Of a stretch of 64,000 nucleotides of DNA, positions 45,988-54,658 are shown piece after piece. The stretch comes from an uncultured Anaerotruncus sp. (GTDB taxonomy: Bacteria; Bacillota; Clostridia; Oscillospirales; Acutalibacteraceae), in contig UQDL01000003.1 in the NCBI GenBank assembly GCA_900539775.1, positions 163,116 through 227,115 on the forward strand, given 5' to 3'. The position numbers and the translations under genes were made by a program. Within the stretch, counting starts at the first letter, position 1. Each line of letters opens with the position of its first letter. Below the pieces are notes generated by a model, which did not search any database, had not been told where the DNA came from, and was given only the letters and a program-made list of their open reading frames with translations.

Positions 45988-46317
45988 AAAATTTCCTCCG
46001 TTTCGATAAACAACTTCATCACACAAAAAAATTCGCGCGCGGGCGCAAAGATTAAAATATGCTACTTATATTATATATAATTGCAGAGCTTAAAACAATT
46101 GCCATTATTTACAAAAAATTCAATATTCGTTTGGTGAATACATCTAAACAAAACGAAGCTTTTTTTGACAAATTAAATATGTTTAATTTAAACAAAATTA
46201 AACAGTGAATTTTGTGACATTAAACAAAATATTTTATGTGTAAAAAGTGCAGTTTCAAAAATCTGATCATCAGTTTTTTTATGATTTACAATGTTTTTCA
46301 ATTGACTTTGAAATAAA
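45988..46317. other. A/T-rich upstream region of the surface-protein operon
   Basis: No gene. It contains TAAACAAAA three times in direct orientation (46145, 46189, 46221), a palindrome GTTTAATTTAAAC (46181-46193), and a second palindrome CTGATCATCAG (46263-46273) flanked by A and T runs. TATAAT-like hexamers occur at about 46065-46085 on the minus strand, but no single promoter stands out. Confidence 0.5.
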
Positions 46318-46346
46318 AAAGCACTGCGCATTTTGCACAGTGCTTT
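46318..46346 (-). terminator. Terminator of the PAS-protein gene
   Basis: Minus strand AAAGCACTG(T)GCA stem of 12 pairs with one mismatch, three-base loop, then TTTTTTATTT. It lies 64 bases past the stop. Confidence 0.85.
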
Positions 46347-46409
46347 GCTTATTTTTATAAATTGCTTTACCGCTTTTAAGAAAAAATATTCTTTCTTTTG
46401 CGATTCGGT

Positions 46410-47543
46410 TTAATAAAAATCATCAAACACATCAAGCTCGCAAATCGTTGCCATAGAACCGTCTCTTTGCGTGATAAGTTTTCTTGTTTCCTTAACCTTT
46501 TTAGGCTGAGCGCCCTTGGGACTTATCTCATAATACGCCTCGCTGCGGCCTTTTTTCATGAGATCCTTATGTATTTTTGCTGCAATCTCATCGCTGTTTC
46601 CGATTATTATTTTAGACAGATCACCGCCAAAGCGTTCAAAAAACTCCGTTTTTGAATAACCCGTAAGTTTAGCAAAATCGCCGCTTATAACCTGGCAGGA
46701 AAATACGCTTTCCGTTTTGGTAAAGAAGAATGCTCCGCTTAAATTTTCAAGCAGATTTATCAATCTTTCATTAGCCTCATCCGCCTTTGCCTCTGCGGCT
46801 TTAACTCTTGTTATATCCGTAAATACCGCATTAAAAACAGGGCATCCGTCTTCCGACGTTTTATGAACGGCAGAGTTAAATTTGCACCATCTGTATTTAT
46901 CTTTGTGCTGCTTTATTCTGCACACCAAATCAATATCATCGCCGGTTGCCATTGAGCTGCCGATTGCCTGAAACACAAGTGTTTTATCTTCCGGGTGAAT
47001 CAAATCATCAATTCTGTAAACCTGCTTTTTATAAGCCTCTTTTGTTGTTCCGAAAAGGCGGCAGGCGCTTTCGTTAAGATAAATCACTTCAAAGTGCATA
47101 TTGGGAGTTACCTTAAAAAGGCAAACGCCGCCCGTTACAAGATCAATCAACTGATTTATTTCGTTTGCTTCTTCCTTTAACCGCCTGTTTTTTTCTCTGC
47201 TTTTTGAAACATCGGCAAACACCAGGCGGCACAATGGCGAATTCTCATAATTCTGCGCCGTGCAATGCACATAAACCGGATTGCCTGCCTTATTTACTAT
47301 ATCAACATCTGTATAAATATACGGCGAATCCTTTTTGCAGATTTTTTCAATGATCTGCTGGCGTTCGGCAGGGATAACAATATCCTGCAAAAAGAGCTTG
47401 CCTTGTTTTATTTTGGAAGGATGCACTCCCGTAAATTCGGAAAAATGACTGTCCGAATCAATAATTTTAAAGTTATCCTCTTTATCCACCACGCAGTTTA
47501 AAAATTCAACTTCGTAGGCTCTGTCCTCATTTGTTTCGGTCAC
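46410..47543 (-). CDS. Multi-PAS domain protein without a recognised output domain
   Basis: The 377-residue soluble protein contains about three PAS domains (near 10-115, 130-245, 260-370); the first two are followed by a short coiled linker (VFADVSKSREKNRR; VFTDITRVKAAEAK) of the PAS-to-effector type. The chain ends in a partial PAS with no GGDEF, HD, histidine kinase or DNA-binding domain. The GTG at 47543 is preferred, with AAAGGAG upstream; the TTG at 47564 lies before that ribosome site. It may work as a sensor that acts through protein contacts, or be a truncated signalling protein. A perfect 6-bp hairpin (CAGGGA/TCCCTG) is in its leader. Confidence 0.7.
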   Translation of the reverse strand: MTETNEDRAYEVEFLNCVVDKEDNFKIIDSDSHFSEFTGVHPSKIKQGKLFLQDIVIPAERQQIIEKICKKDSPYIYTDVDIVNKAGNPVYVHCTAQNYENSPLCRLVFADVSKSREKNRRLKEEANEINQLIDLVTGGVCLFKVTPNMHFEVIYLNESACRLFGTTKEAYKKQVYRIDDLIHPEDKTLVFQAIGSSMATGDDIDLVCRIKQHKDKYRWCKFNSAVHKTSEDGCPVFNAVFTDITRVKAAEAKADEANERLINLLENLSGAFFFTKTESVFSCQVISGDFAKLTGYSKTEFFERFGGDLSKIIIGNSDEIAAKIHKDLMKKGRSEAYYEISPKGAQPKKVKETRKLITQRDGSMATICELDVFDDFY

Positions 47544-47732
47544 GGCGAATAAAACTCCTTTCAAAAGCTTTGCCGCAGGGAAAATCCCTGATAATTTTCT
47601 AACAATATATTATATCGTCATTATAACACAAAAATAATGCAAAAGCGAATTTTTTGTTAATAATTCTGCTGAAAAATAAGTTTTACTATATGCAAAGGCA
47701 AAACAATGTGTTATTATACTAATGATAATTTT

Positions 47733-47746
47733 TTATGATATCATAA
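47733..47746 (+). promoter_or_regulatory. 14-bp perfect palindrome ahead of purL
   Basis: TTATGATATCATAA lies between a TATACT -10-like hexamer (47715-47720) and the purL ribosome site (AAAAAAGGAG). A repressor site is plausible; it does not match a known purine operator. Confidence 0.4.
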
Positions 47747-47769
47747 TCATATAAAAAAGGAGAATCATA

Positions 47770-50700
47770 ATGGCAAAGGTACATCGAGTTTACGTTGAAA
47801 AAACAAAAGAAAATGCCGTTGAAGCAAGGCAAATAATGGAAGACCTTATTTCAAATGTTGGCATTACGGGGCTGGAGGATTTGCGCCTTATCAACAGATA
47901 TGACGCACAAGGACTCAGCGACGAGGAATTTGAAAAAGCATCAAGGCTGATTCTTTCGGAGCCGAACCTTGATAACATTTACAATGAAATCAATATTCCC
48001 GCCGATTGGAAATATTTCGTTACGGAATATCTTCCCGGCCAATACGACCAAAGAGCAGACAGTGCGGCGCAGTGCATTCAGCTGCTTACCGCCGGCGAAA
48101 GGCCGCTTGTTGCAAGTGCAAAGGTTATTGCCGTTAAAGGTGATATAACAGATGCAGAATTTGAAAAAATCAAATCATACATAATCAATCCCGTTGAATC
48201 AAGAATTGCATCCGAGGATTTGCCGCAAACACTTGATATTACGGCTGATTCCCCTGCGGATATTATTCGCATAAACGGCTTTGTTTTAAAAACAGATGAA
48301 GAAATTGCCGCTTACCATGCATCAATGGGCTTTGCAATGAGTGTTGCAGATCTTTGCTGGGTAAGAGATTATTTTAAAACAGAGGGCAGAGATCCCAGCC
48401 TTACGGAGCTTAAGGTTATAGACACCTATTGGAGCGACCATTGCCGCCATACAACTTTTGGCACAAAACTCGATGAAATAACAATAGAAAAATCAAAATA
48501 CGGCAAGGCTGTTGAAGCTGCCTTGGAGCAATATTTTGCACTTCGCCATGAGGTTTACGGCGAGCGTGAAAGCAAAAAAGATGTTTGCCTTATGGATATG
48601 GCTTGCATCGGAGCAAAGGCAATCAAAAAACGCGGCGGGCTTCCCGACCTTGATGAAAGCGAAGAAATCAACGCTTGCTCAATAGAAGTGCCGGTTGAAA
48701 TAGACGGCAAAACCGAGCAATGGCTTGTTCAGTTCAAAAATGAAACCCATAACCACCCAACCGAAATAGAGCCTTTCGGCGGCGCTGCAACCTGCCTTGG
48801 CGGTGCAATCCGTGATCCGCTTTCCGGCCGTGCATATGTTTATCAAGCCATGAGAGTTACCGGCTCCGGAGACCCCACAACACCGTTTGCCGAAACGCTT
48901 AACGCAAAACTTCCTCAAAAGAAGATAACAACAGGCGCCGCACAGGGATATTCAAGCTACGGCAACCAAATCGGTCTGGCAACCGGCCAAGTTACGGAGC
49001 TTTATGATGACGGCTATGTTGCAAAGCGAATGGAAATAGGTGCGGTTATCGGTGCATCACCGAAAAAGAATGTTGTAAGAGGAATTCCGCAAGAGGGCGA
49101 CATAATCGTTTTGCTTGGCGGCAGAACAGGGCGTGACGGTTGCGGCGGTGCAACAGGATCATCCAAAGCCCACAACAGTTCATCAATAGAAACCTGCGGC
49201 GCAGAGGTGCAAAAAGGTAACCCGCCCACAGAAAGAAAAATTCAAAGGCTTTTCCGCAACGAAGATGTTGCGCAAATGATTAAGCGCTGCAACGACTTTG
49301 GCGCAGGCGGTGTTTCCGTTGCCATAGGCGAGCTTGCAGACGGCCTTGATATAGATCTTGATAAAGTTCCGAAAAAATATGACGGGCTTGACGGCACAGA
49401 GCTTGCAATTTCCGAATCACAGGAAAGGATGGCGGTTGTGCTCAACAAAGAGGATGTTGAAAAATTCATTTCTCTTTCAAATGCAGAAAACCTTGAGGCA
49501 ACTCCCGTTGCGGTTGTAACTTCCGCAAACCGCCTTACGATGACATGGCGCGGAGACAAAATCGTTGACATCAGCCGCGATTTTCTTAACACAAACGGCG
49601 TTACACAGCATGCGAATGCCGAAATCACGGCAATTGACGATTCTGCAAATTACAGAAATATTATTCCTGCCGAAGTTGAAGGCAAAAGCGGCTCCGAAGC
49701 TTTAAAGGCAAATCTTGCAAGGCTTGAGGTTTGCGGCCAAAAGGGCCTTTCCGAAAGATTTGACTCTTCCATCGGAGCGGCAACGGTTAACATGCCGTTT
49801 GCCGGCAAATATCAACTTACTCCTGAAGAAGCAATGGTTGCAAAGCTTCCGTTGCTTAAAGGCGAAACAGACACGGCAACTGTTATGGCATACGGTTTTA
49901 TTCCCAAGCTTTCAAGCTGGAGCCCGTTCCATTCTGCTGCATTTGCCGTTACCGAGTCTCTTGCAAAGCTTGCGGCGGTAGGCTGTGATCCAAGCAAAGC
50001 AAGGCTTACATTCCAAGAGTATTTTGAAAGACTTAACAATGACCCCAAGCGTTGGGGCAAGCCGACTGCAGCATTGCTCGGCTCAATAGATGCACAAATC
50101 GGCTACGGCACTCCATCCATCGGCGGCAAGGACAGTATGAGCGGTTCTTTCAACGAACTTGATGTTCCGCCAACGCTTGTTTCTTTTGCAGTAGGCATGA
50201 GTGAGGCTTCAAAAACAGGCACGGCTCTTTTCCAAAGCTCTAAATCAAAGGTTTATATGCTTGAGGTGCCCACCTGCTCCGAAACAGGAATGCCGAGATA
50301 CGGCGAAGCAATGAAAATGATGCAAAGCGTTTGCAAAGGCATCCGCAGCGGCGAAATTCTTTCTGCAAGCGTTGTTAAAGAGGGCGGCGCAGCTGCCTGC
50401 ATCTGTAAGGCTGCATTCGGCGAGAAACGAGGCTTTACATTTGCACAAAATCTTGACTATGAAACTCTTTTTGCCGCAAAGCAGGGCAACATTATTGTTG
50501 AAATTGCAGACGGCGATTGCATTGGCTTCATAAACGGAGAAGAAGGCACCGGCAAACTTATCGGCTCAACAAATTCAAACGGCGTTTTCATTCTGAACGG
50601 CGATGTTTCAACTGTTGAAGAGCTTATTGAAGCTTGGAGCGGAAAGCTTGAAAAAGTGTTCCCGACAGACAGCGGCGTTAAAGCAGCCATGCCTCAGGAA

Positions 50701-51549
50701 ATTGAGCTTTGCAAAGAGCGCTCCATATTCATTTGCAAAAACAAAGTTGCAAAGCCAAAAGTATTCATTCCTGCATTCCCCGGCACAAACTGTGAGGTGG
50801 ATTCCGCAAGAGCTTTCGAAAAAGCAGGCGCAGAGGCAAACATTCTTGTTGTTAATAATCTCTCTCCTGCTTCAATCAATGAAACAATAGACAAAATGGT
50901 TTCCCTTATCAACGAAAGCCAGATCGTTATGCTTCCCGGCGGATTTTCAGGCGGCGACGAGCCCGAGGGCTCAGGCAAATTTATTGCCACAACATTCAGA
51001 AATCCCAAGGTCAAAGAGGCGGTTGACAAGTTGCTTAATTGCAGAGACGGCCTTATGCTCGGCATATGCAACGGCTTCCAGGCTCTTATAAAGCTTGGCC
51101 TTGTTCCCTATGGCAAAATCGTTGAAATAAACAAAAACGACCCCACCCTTACATTTAACACAATCGGCAGGCACATATCCTCCGTGGCATACACAAGAGT
51201 GGCAAGCGTTAAATCTCCTTGGCTTGCAGGCACGCAGGCAGGTGATGTTTTCGCCGTTCCGATTTCACACGGCGAAGGCAGATTTACGGCAGACGCAGAA
51301 ACAATTAAACGCCTTGCCGAAAACGGACAAATCGCAACACAATATGTTGATCCCAGCGGAGAACCCGTTGCAGAAATGCCGTTTAATCCTAACGGCTCTG
51401 TTTGCGCAATAGAAGGCATTACTTCGCCGGACGGCAGAGTGCTCGGCAAAATGGGCCACTGCGAAAGAAAAGGCGAAAACCTTTATAAGAATGTTCCGTT
51501 TGAAAAGGATATGAAAATTTTTGAAAGCGGCGTAAACTATTTTAAATAA
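47770..51549 (+). CDS. purL: Phosphoribosylformylglycinamidine synthase, single-chain
   Basis: At 1,259 residues this is the large single-chain form that combines the ATP-dependent FGAM synthase with a C-terminal glutaminase, so separate purQ and purS are not needed. Features: the N-terminal PurS-like segment, HNHPTEIEPFGGAATCLGG and YSSYGNQIGLATG in the first AIRS-like half, a second AIRS half around GGKDSMSGSF, and a class I amidotransferase part with GICNGFQALIKLGL (nucleophile Cys) and the HGEGRF histidine. It performs step four of purine synthesis in the cytoplasm. No other pur genes are adjacent. Unusually long for the start of a polycistronic unit with apgM. Confidence 0.96.
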   Translation: MAKVHRVYVEKTKENAVEARQIMEDLISNVGITGLEDLRLINRYDAQGLSDEEFEKASRLILSEPNLDNIYNEINIPADWKYFVTEYLPGQYDQRADSAAQCIQLLTAGERPLVASAKVIAVKGDITDAEFEKIKSYIINPVESRIASEDLPQTLDITADSPADIIRINGFVLKTDEEIAAYHASMGFAMSVADLCWVRDYFKTEGRDPSLTELKVIDTYWSDHCRHTTFGTKLDEITIEKSKYGKAVEAALEQYFALRHEVYGERESKKDVCLMDMACIGAKAIKKRGGLPDLDESEEINACSIEVPVEIDGKTEQWLVQFKNETHNHPTEIEPFGGAATCLGGAIRDPLSGRAYVYQAMRVTGSGDPTTPFAETLNAKLPQKKITTGAAQGYSSYGNQIGLATGQVTELYDDGYVAKRMEIGAVIGASPKKNVVRGIPQEGDIIVLLGGRTGRDGCGGATGSSKAHNSSSIETCGAEVQKGNPPTERKIQRLFRNEDVAQMIKRCNDFGAGGVSVAIGELADGLDIDLDKVPKKYDGLDGTELAISESQERMAVVLNKEDVEKFISLSNAENLEATPVAVVTSANRLTMTWRGDKIVDISRDFLNTNGVTQHANAEITAIDDSANYRNIIPAEVEGKSGSEALKANLARLEVCGQKGLSERFDSSIGAATVNMPFAGKYQLTPEEAMVAKLPLLKGETDTATVMAYGFIPKLSSWSPFHSAAFAVTESLAKLAAVGCDPSKARLTFQEYFERLNNDPKRWGKPTAALLGSIDAQIGYGTPSIGGKDSMSGSFNELDVPPTLVSFAVGMSEASKTGTALFQSSKSKVYMLEVPTCSETGMPRYGEAMKMMQSVCKGIRSGEILSASVVKEGGAAACICKAAFGEKRGFTFAQNLDYETLFAAKQGNIIVEIADGDCIGFINGEEGTGKLIGSTNSNGVFILNGDVSTVEELIEAWSGKLEKVFPTDSGVKAAMPQEIELCKERSIFICKNKVAKPKVFIPAFPGTNCEVDSARAFEKAGAEANILVVNNLSPASINETIDKMVSLINESQIVMLPGGFSGGDEPEGSGKFIATTFRNPKVKEAVDKLLNCRDGLMLGICNGFQALIKLGLVPYGKIVEINKNDPTLTFNTIGRHISSVAYTRVASVKSPWLAGTQAGDVFAVPISHGEGRFTADAETIKRLAENGQIATQYVDPSGEPVAEMPFNPNGSVCAIEGITSPDGRVLGKMGHCERKGENLYKNVPFEKDMKIFESGVNYFK

Positions 51550-51561
51550 TCCAAAAATATG

Positions 51562-51589
51562 ATGCCCTGTGCCGAAAGGTGCGGGGCAT
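51562..51589 (+). promoter_or_regulatory. Intercistronic hairpin with GAAA tetraloop
   Basis: Twelve pairs without mismatch (some G:U) close a GAAA tetraloop; it lies between purL and apgM and has no T run. It may protect or process the mRNA, or bind a protein. Confidence 0.65.
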
Positions 51590-51622
51590 ACGCCGAACAA
51601 AACAGAAAGAGGACTGCTTTTA

Positions 51623-52831
51623 ATGAAATATGTTGTTGTTTTATATGACGGAATGGCTGATTATCCCGTTCCGGCACTTGGCGGCAAAACCCCGATGATG
51701 GTTGCAAAAAAGCCAAATCTTGATTACTTGGCACAAAGAAGCGAGGTTGGCTTGGTGAGAACCGTTGCAACGGGGCTGAAGCCGGGCTCAGATGTTGCAA
51801 ACATGAGCGTTTTGGGCTTTGACCCAATGAAATATTACACAGGCAGAAGCCCGCTTGAGGCGGCATCCATGGGGATAGACATGAAACCGAGCGATGTTTC
51901 GCTGCGCTGCAACCTTGTTACCCTTTCGGAAGATAACAAACCATACGAAGAAAAAACAATTGAGGATTATTGTGCCGATGATATTTCAACCGAAGAGGCT
52001 GCCGAACTTATCAAAGCCATTCAGGAAAAATTCGGTAACAACACATTTCATTATTATCCCGGAGTTTCTTACAGGCACTGCCTTATTTGGAAAAACGGCA
52101 CCACAGATTTGGGAAACATGACTGCCCCGCACGATATTACGGGCAAGGTTATAACCGATTATCTTTCAGATTCCGAAAACGCAAAGCCTCTTATTCAAAT
52201 GATGAAAGATTCATACGAGCTGCTTGAAAACCATCCCATAAACATTGCAAGAAAAGCAAAAGGCAAGCGCCCCGCCAATTCAATTTGGCTTTGGGGCGAG
52301 GGCACAAGGCCGTCAATCGGCTCTTTCGAGCAAATTCACGGCATCACCGGCGGAATGGTTTCGGCAGTTGATTTGCTTAAAGGCATTGCGAGCTGCGCGG
52401 GAATGGAGGTTGCCGATGTTCCCGGTGCCACCGGATATATAGACACTAATTTTGAAGGCAAAGCAAATGCTGCGCTTGATATTTTAACAAGGCATGATTT
52501 CGTTTATGTTCATTTTGAAGCAACGGATGAATGCGGCCACAGAAACGAGCCTGAAAACAAGGTTAAGGCAATTGAACTTATAGACAGCCGTGTGCTTCCG
52601 CTTTTGTTTGAAGGACTTAAAAAATATGATGACTATAAAATCATGGTGCTTCCGGACCACCCGACTCCGATAGTAACAAGAACTCATGCATCAGACCCTG
52701 TTCCGTATCTTATTTATCACAAAAAAGGTGAAATAAAGGGTGTTGACACAATCAACGAGGAAACAGCCAAAGAAACGGGCAATTTCATTGATTTCGGCCC
52801 AAGCATCATGACTCATTTCATAAAGGATTGA
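51623..52831 (+). CDS. apgM: Cofactor-independent phosphoglycerate mutase (ApgM type)
   Basis: A 402-residue alkaline-phosphatase-fold mutase of the archaeal type that interconverts 3- and 2-phosphoglycerate. Metal and active-site segments include VLYDGMADYPV, KPGSDVANMSVLG, GIDMKPSDVSLRCN and VLPDHPTPIVTRTH. Relatives have been labelled homoserine kinase in error. ATG 51623 with AGAGGA upstream is chosen over 18 open codons before it. It complements gap and eno elsewhere in the window as a third lower-glycolysis enzyme. Confidence 0.92.
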   Translation: MKYVVVLYDGMADYPVPALGGKTPMMVAKKPNLDYLAQRSEVGLVRTVATGLKPGSDVANMSVLGFDPMKYYTGRSPLEAASMGIDMKPSDVSLRCNLVTLSEDNKPYEEKTIEDYCADDISTEEAAELIKAIQEKFGNNTFHYYPGVSYRHCLIWKNGTTDLGNMTAPHDITGKVITDYLSDSENAKPLIQMMKDSYELLENHPINIARKAKGKRPANSIWLWGEGTRPSIGSFEQIHGITGGMVSAVDLLKGIASCAGMEVADVPGATGYIDTNFEGKANAALDILTRHDFVYVHFEATDECGHRNEPENKVKAIELIDSRVLPLLFEGLKKYDDYKIMVLPDHPTPIVTRTHASDPVPYLIYHKKGEIKGVDTINEETAKETGNFIDFGPSIMTHFIKD

Positions 52832-52836
52832 TTGTT

Positions 52837-53319
52837 TTGAAAAAAACGGTTTTATGTATGTCTGTGCTTTTGGTTGCAATCGCAATGGTTTTTGCAAGCT
52901 GTTCGGCTGAAAAGCCTGCAGGCGGCAGCAATGCAAAAGAACCCGAATCGCAAAGTGCAGGAGCAAACACGGGTGAGGAAGCCTCCACAGAAACCGCCCT
53001 TTTGGAAACGGGCGAAACAGTTTCATTTTCCGTTACATCGGAAGAGGCAAAAAACATTGCATTTGAGGCTTTGCAAAAAAAATGCAGTGCAGGCGAATAC
53101 GGCAGTATAAACGACTTTGAATTTGAAGAATCAACGCTTCTTGGCTCGAAACAGGCAAAGTGCGGATTCAACACAGGATTTGAAGGTTGCCAAAACACAA
53201 CAGGGCACGCTTATTATTTTGTGTCTTTCAAATACACACCGGAGCTTTGCGACATTGCATATTTTTGCGTTGACGCAATAACGGGGGACATACTTTTTGA
53301 AAGCTACATGGGCGACTGA
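52837..53319 (+). CDS. Small lipoprotein with PepSY-like domain
   Basis: The 160-residue product begins at TTG 52837 with AAAGGA nine bases upstream; another TTG three codons earlier overlaps that site. A signal peptide with lipobox FASC (lipidated Cys near residue 22) precedes a Ser/Glu/Thr-rich linker and a folded part (about 65-160) with alpha-beta pattern and terminal DAITGDILFESY, reminiscent of PepSY domains. Four or five further cysteines lie in the folded part, unusual for an exported lipoprotein. Function unknown. It lies five bases after apgM. Confidence 0.65.
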   Translation: MKKTVLCMSVLLVAIAMVFASCSAEKPAGGSNAKEPESQSAGANTGEEASTETALLETGETVSFSVTSEEAKNIAFEALQKKCSAGEYGSINDFEFEESTLLGSKQAKCGFNTGFEGCQNTTGHAYYFVSFKYTPELCDIAYFCVDAITGDILFESYMGD

Positions 53320-53349
53320 TATTGATAATTAAGAGAGGATAAAACAATT

Positions 53350-54618
53350 ATGAGAAAAGATACAATTTGCGTGCAAGGCGCATACAAACCTAAAAACGGA
53401 GAACCTAGAGTTATGCCGATTGTGCAAAGCACAACCTTTAAATATGACTCAAGCCAAGAAATGGGCGACCTTTTTGACCTAAAGAAAAGCGGCTATTTTT
53501 ATTCACGCCTGCAAAACCCAACCTGTGATCTTGCTGCAGCAAAAATAGCTATGCTTGAAGGCGGCGTTGCGGGCATGCTTACATCCAGCGGCCAGGCGGC
53601 AAACTTTTATGCGGTTTTCAACATTGCAAGCGCAGGCGACCATGTTGTTTCCAGCGCGGCTATCTACGGCGGCACATTTAATCTTTTTAATGTAACAATG
53701 CGCAAATTGGGCATTGATTTCACCTTTGTTTCGCCAACCGCAAGCGAGGAGGAAATTCAGGCCGCAATTCAGCCAAACACCAAATGCATTTTCGGCGAAA
53801 CAATTTCAAATCCGAGCCTTGATATTATGGATATTGAAACTTTTGCCAAGGTTGCACACAAAAACGGAATTCCGCTTATTATAGACAACACCTTTGCAAC
53901 TCCGATAAATTGCAGACCGTTTGAATTCGGTTGTGATATAGTTACCCACTCAACCACAAAATACATGGAAGGCCACGCCTCTACCATAGGCGGCGCAATA
54001 GTTGACAGCGGCAAATTTGATTGGGAGCAAAACGATAAATTTCCCGGCTTAACAACTCCCGACGAAAGCTATCACGGCTTAACCTACACCAAGGATTTCG
54101 GCGAAGCGGCCTATATCACAAAGGCAACAGCTCAGCTTATGAGAGATCTTGGCTCAATCCCGGCGGCAAACAATGCATGGCTTCTTAATTTGGGGCTTGA
54201 AACACTGCACTTAAGAATGCCCCGACACTGCGAAAATGCAAAAAAAGTGGCAGAATATCTTAAAAACAATGAAAAAATCACTTGGGTGAAATGTGCAATG
54301 CTTGATGATGATTCACAGCATGAAATTGCAATGAAATATATGCCAAACGGCACCTGCGGAGTTGTTTCCTTCGGAATTAAAGGCGGAAGAGAAGCCGCCA
54401 CCGTATTTATGGACAGCTTAAAGCTTGCGGCAATCGTTACCCACGTAGCAGATGCACGCACTTGCTGCCTTCATCCTGCATCAACCACTCACCGCCAGCT
54501 TACGGATAAGGAGCTTGAGGAATGCGGCGTTACTCCCGATTTGCTTCGCTTTTCATGCGGAATTGAGGATGCAGACGATATTATTGAGGATATTCAGCAA
54601 GCTTTGGATAAAATATAA
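53350..54618 (+). CDS. metY: O-acetylhomoserine sulfhydrylase
   Basis: A 422-residue PLP enzyme of the Cys/Met metabolism family. The PLP lysine is Lys204 in THSTTKYMEGH; IIDNTFATP and SSGQAANFYAVFNIA are the typical cofactor segments, and the NDKFPGLTTPDESYHGL insertion marks the O-acetylhomoserine sulfhydrylase branch rather than cystathionine synthase. It makes homocysteine from O-acetylhomoserine and sulfide in the cytoplasm. No SAM or T-box leader fits the 30-base gap upstream. Confidence 0.92.
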   Translation: MRKDTICVQGAYKPKNGEPRVMPIVQSTTFKYDSSQEMGDLFDLKKSGYFYSRLQNPTCDLAAAKIAMLEGGVAGMLTSSGQAANFYAVFNIASAGDHVVSSAAIYGGTFNLFNVTMRKLGIDFTFVSPTASEEEIQAAIQPNTKCIFGETISNPSLDIMDIETFAKVAHKNGIPLIIDNTFATPINCRPFEFGCDIVTHSTTKYMEGHASTIGGAIVDSGKFDWEQNDKFPGLTTPDESYHGLTYTKDFGEAAYITKATAQLMRDLGSIPAANNAWLLNLGLETLHLRMPRHCENAKKVAEYLKNNEKITWVKCAMLDDDSQHEIAMKYMPNGTCGVVSFGIKGGREAATVFMDSLKLAAIVTHVADARTCCLHPASTTHRQLTDKELEECGVTPDLLRFSCGIEDADDIIEDIQQALDKI

Positions 54619-54658
54619 CATAGGCTTACGCCGAAAACTAAAATAAAGGTTTATAAAA

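Noticed and set aside
53320..53349. SAM riboswitch or T-box ahead of metY
   Set aside because: The gap after the lipoprotein gene is 30 bases, too short, and no conserved element is present.
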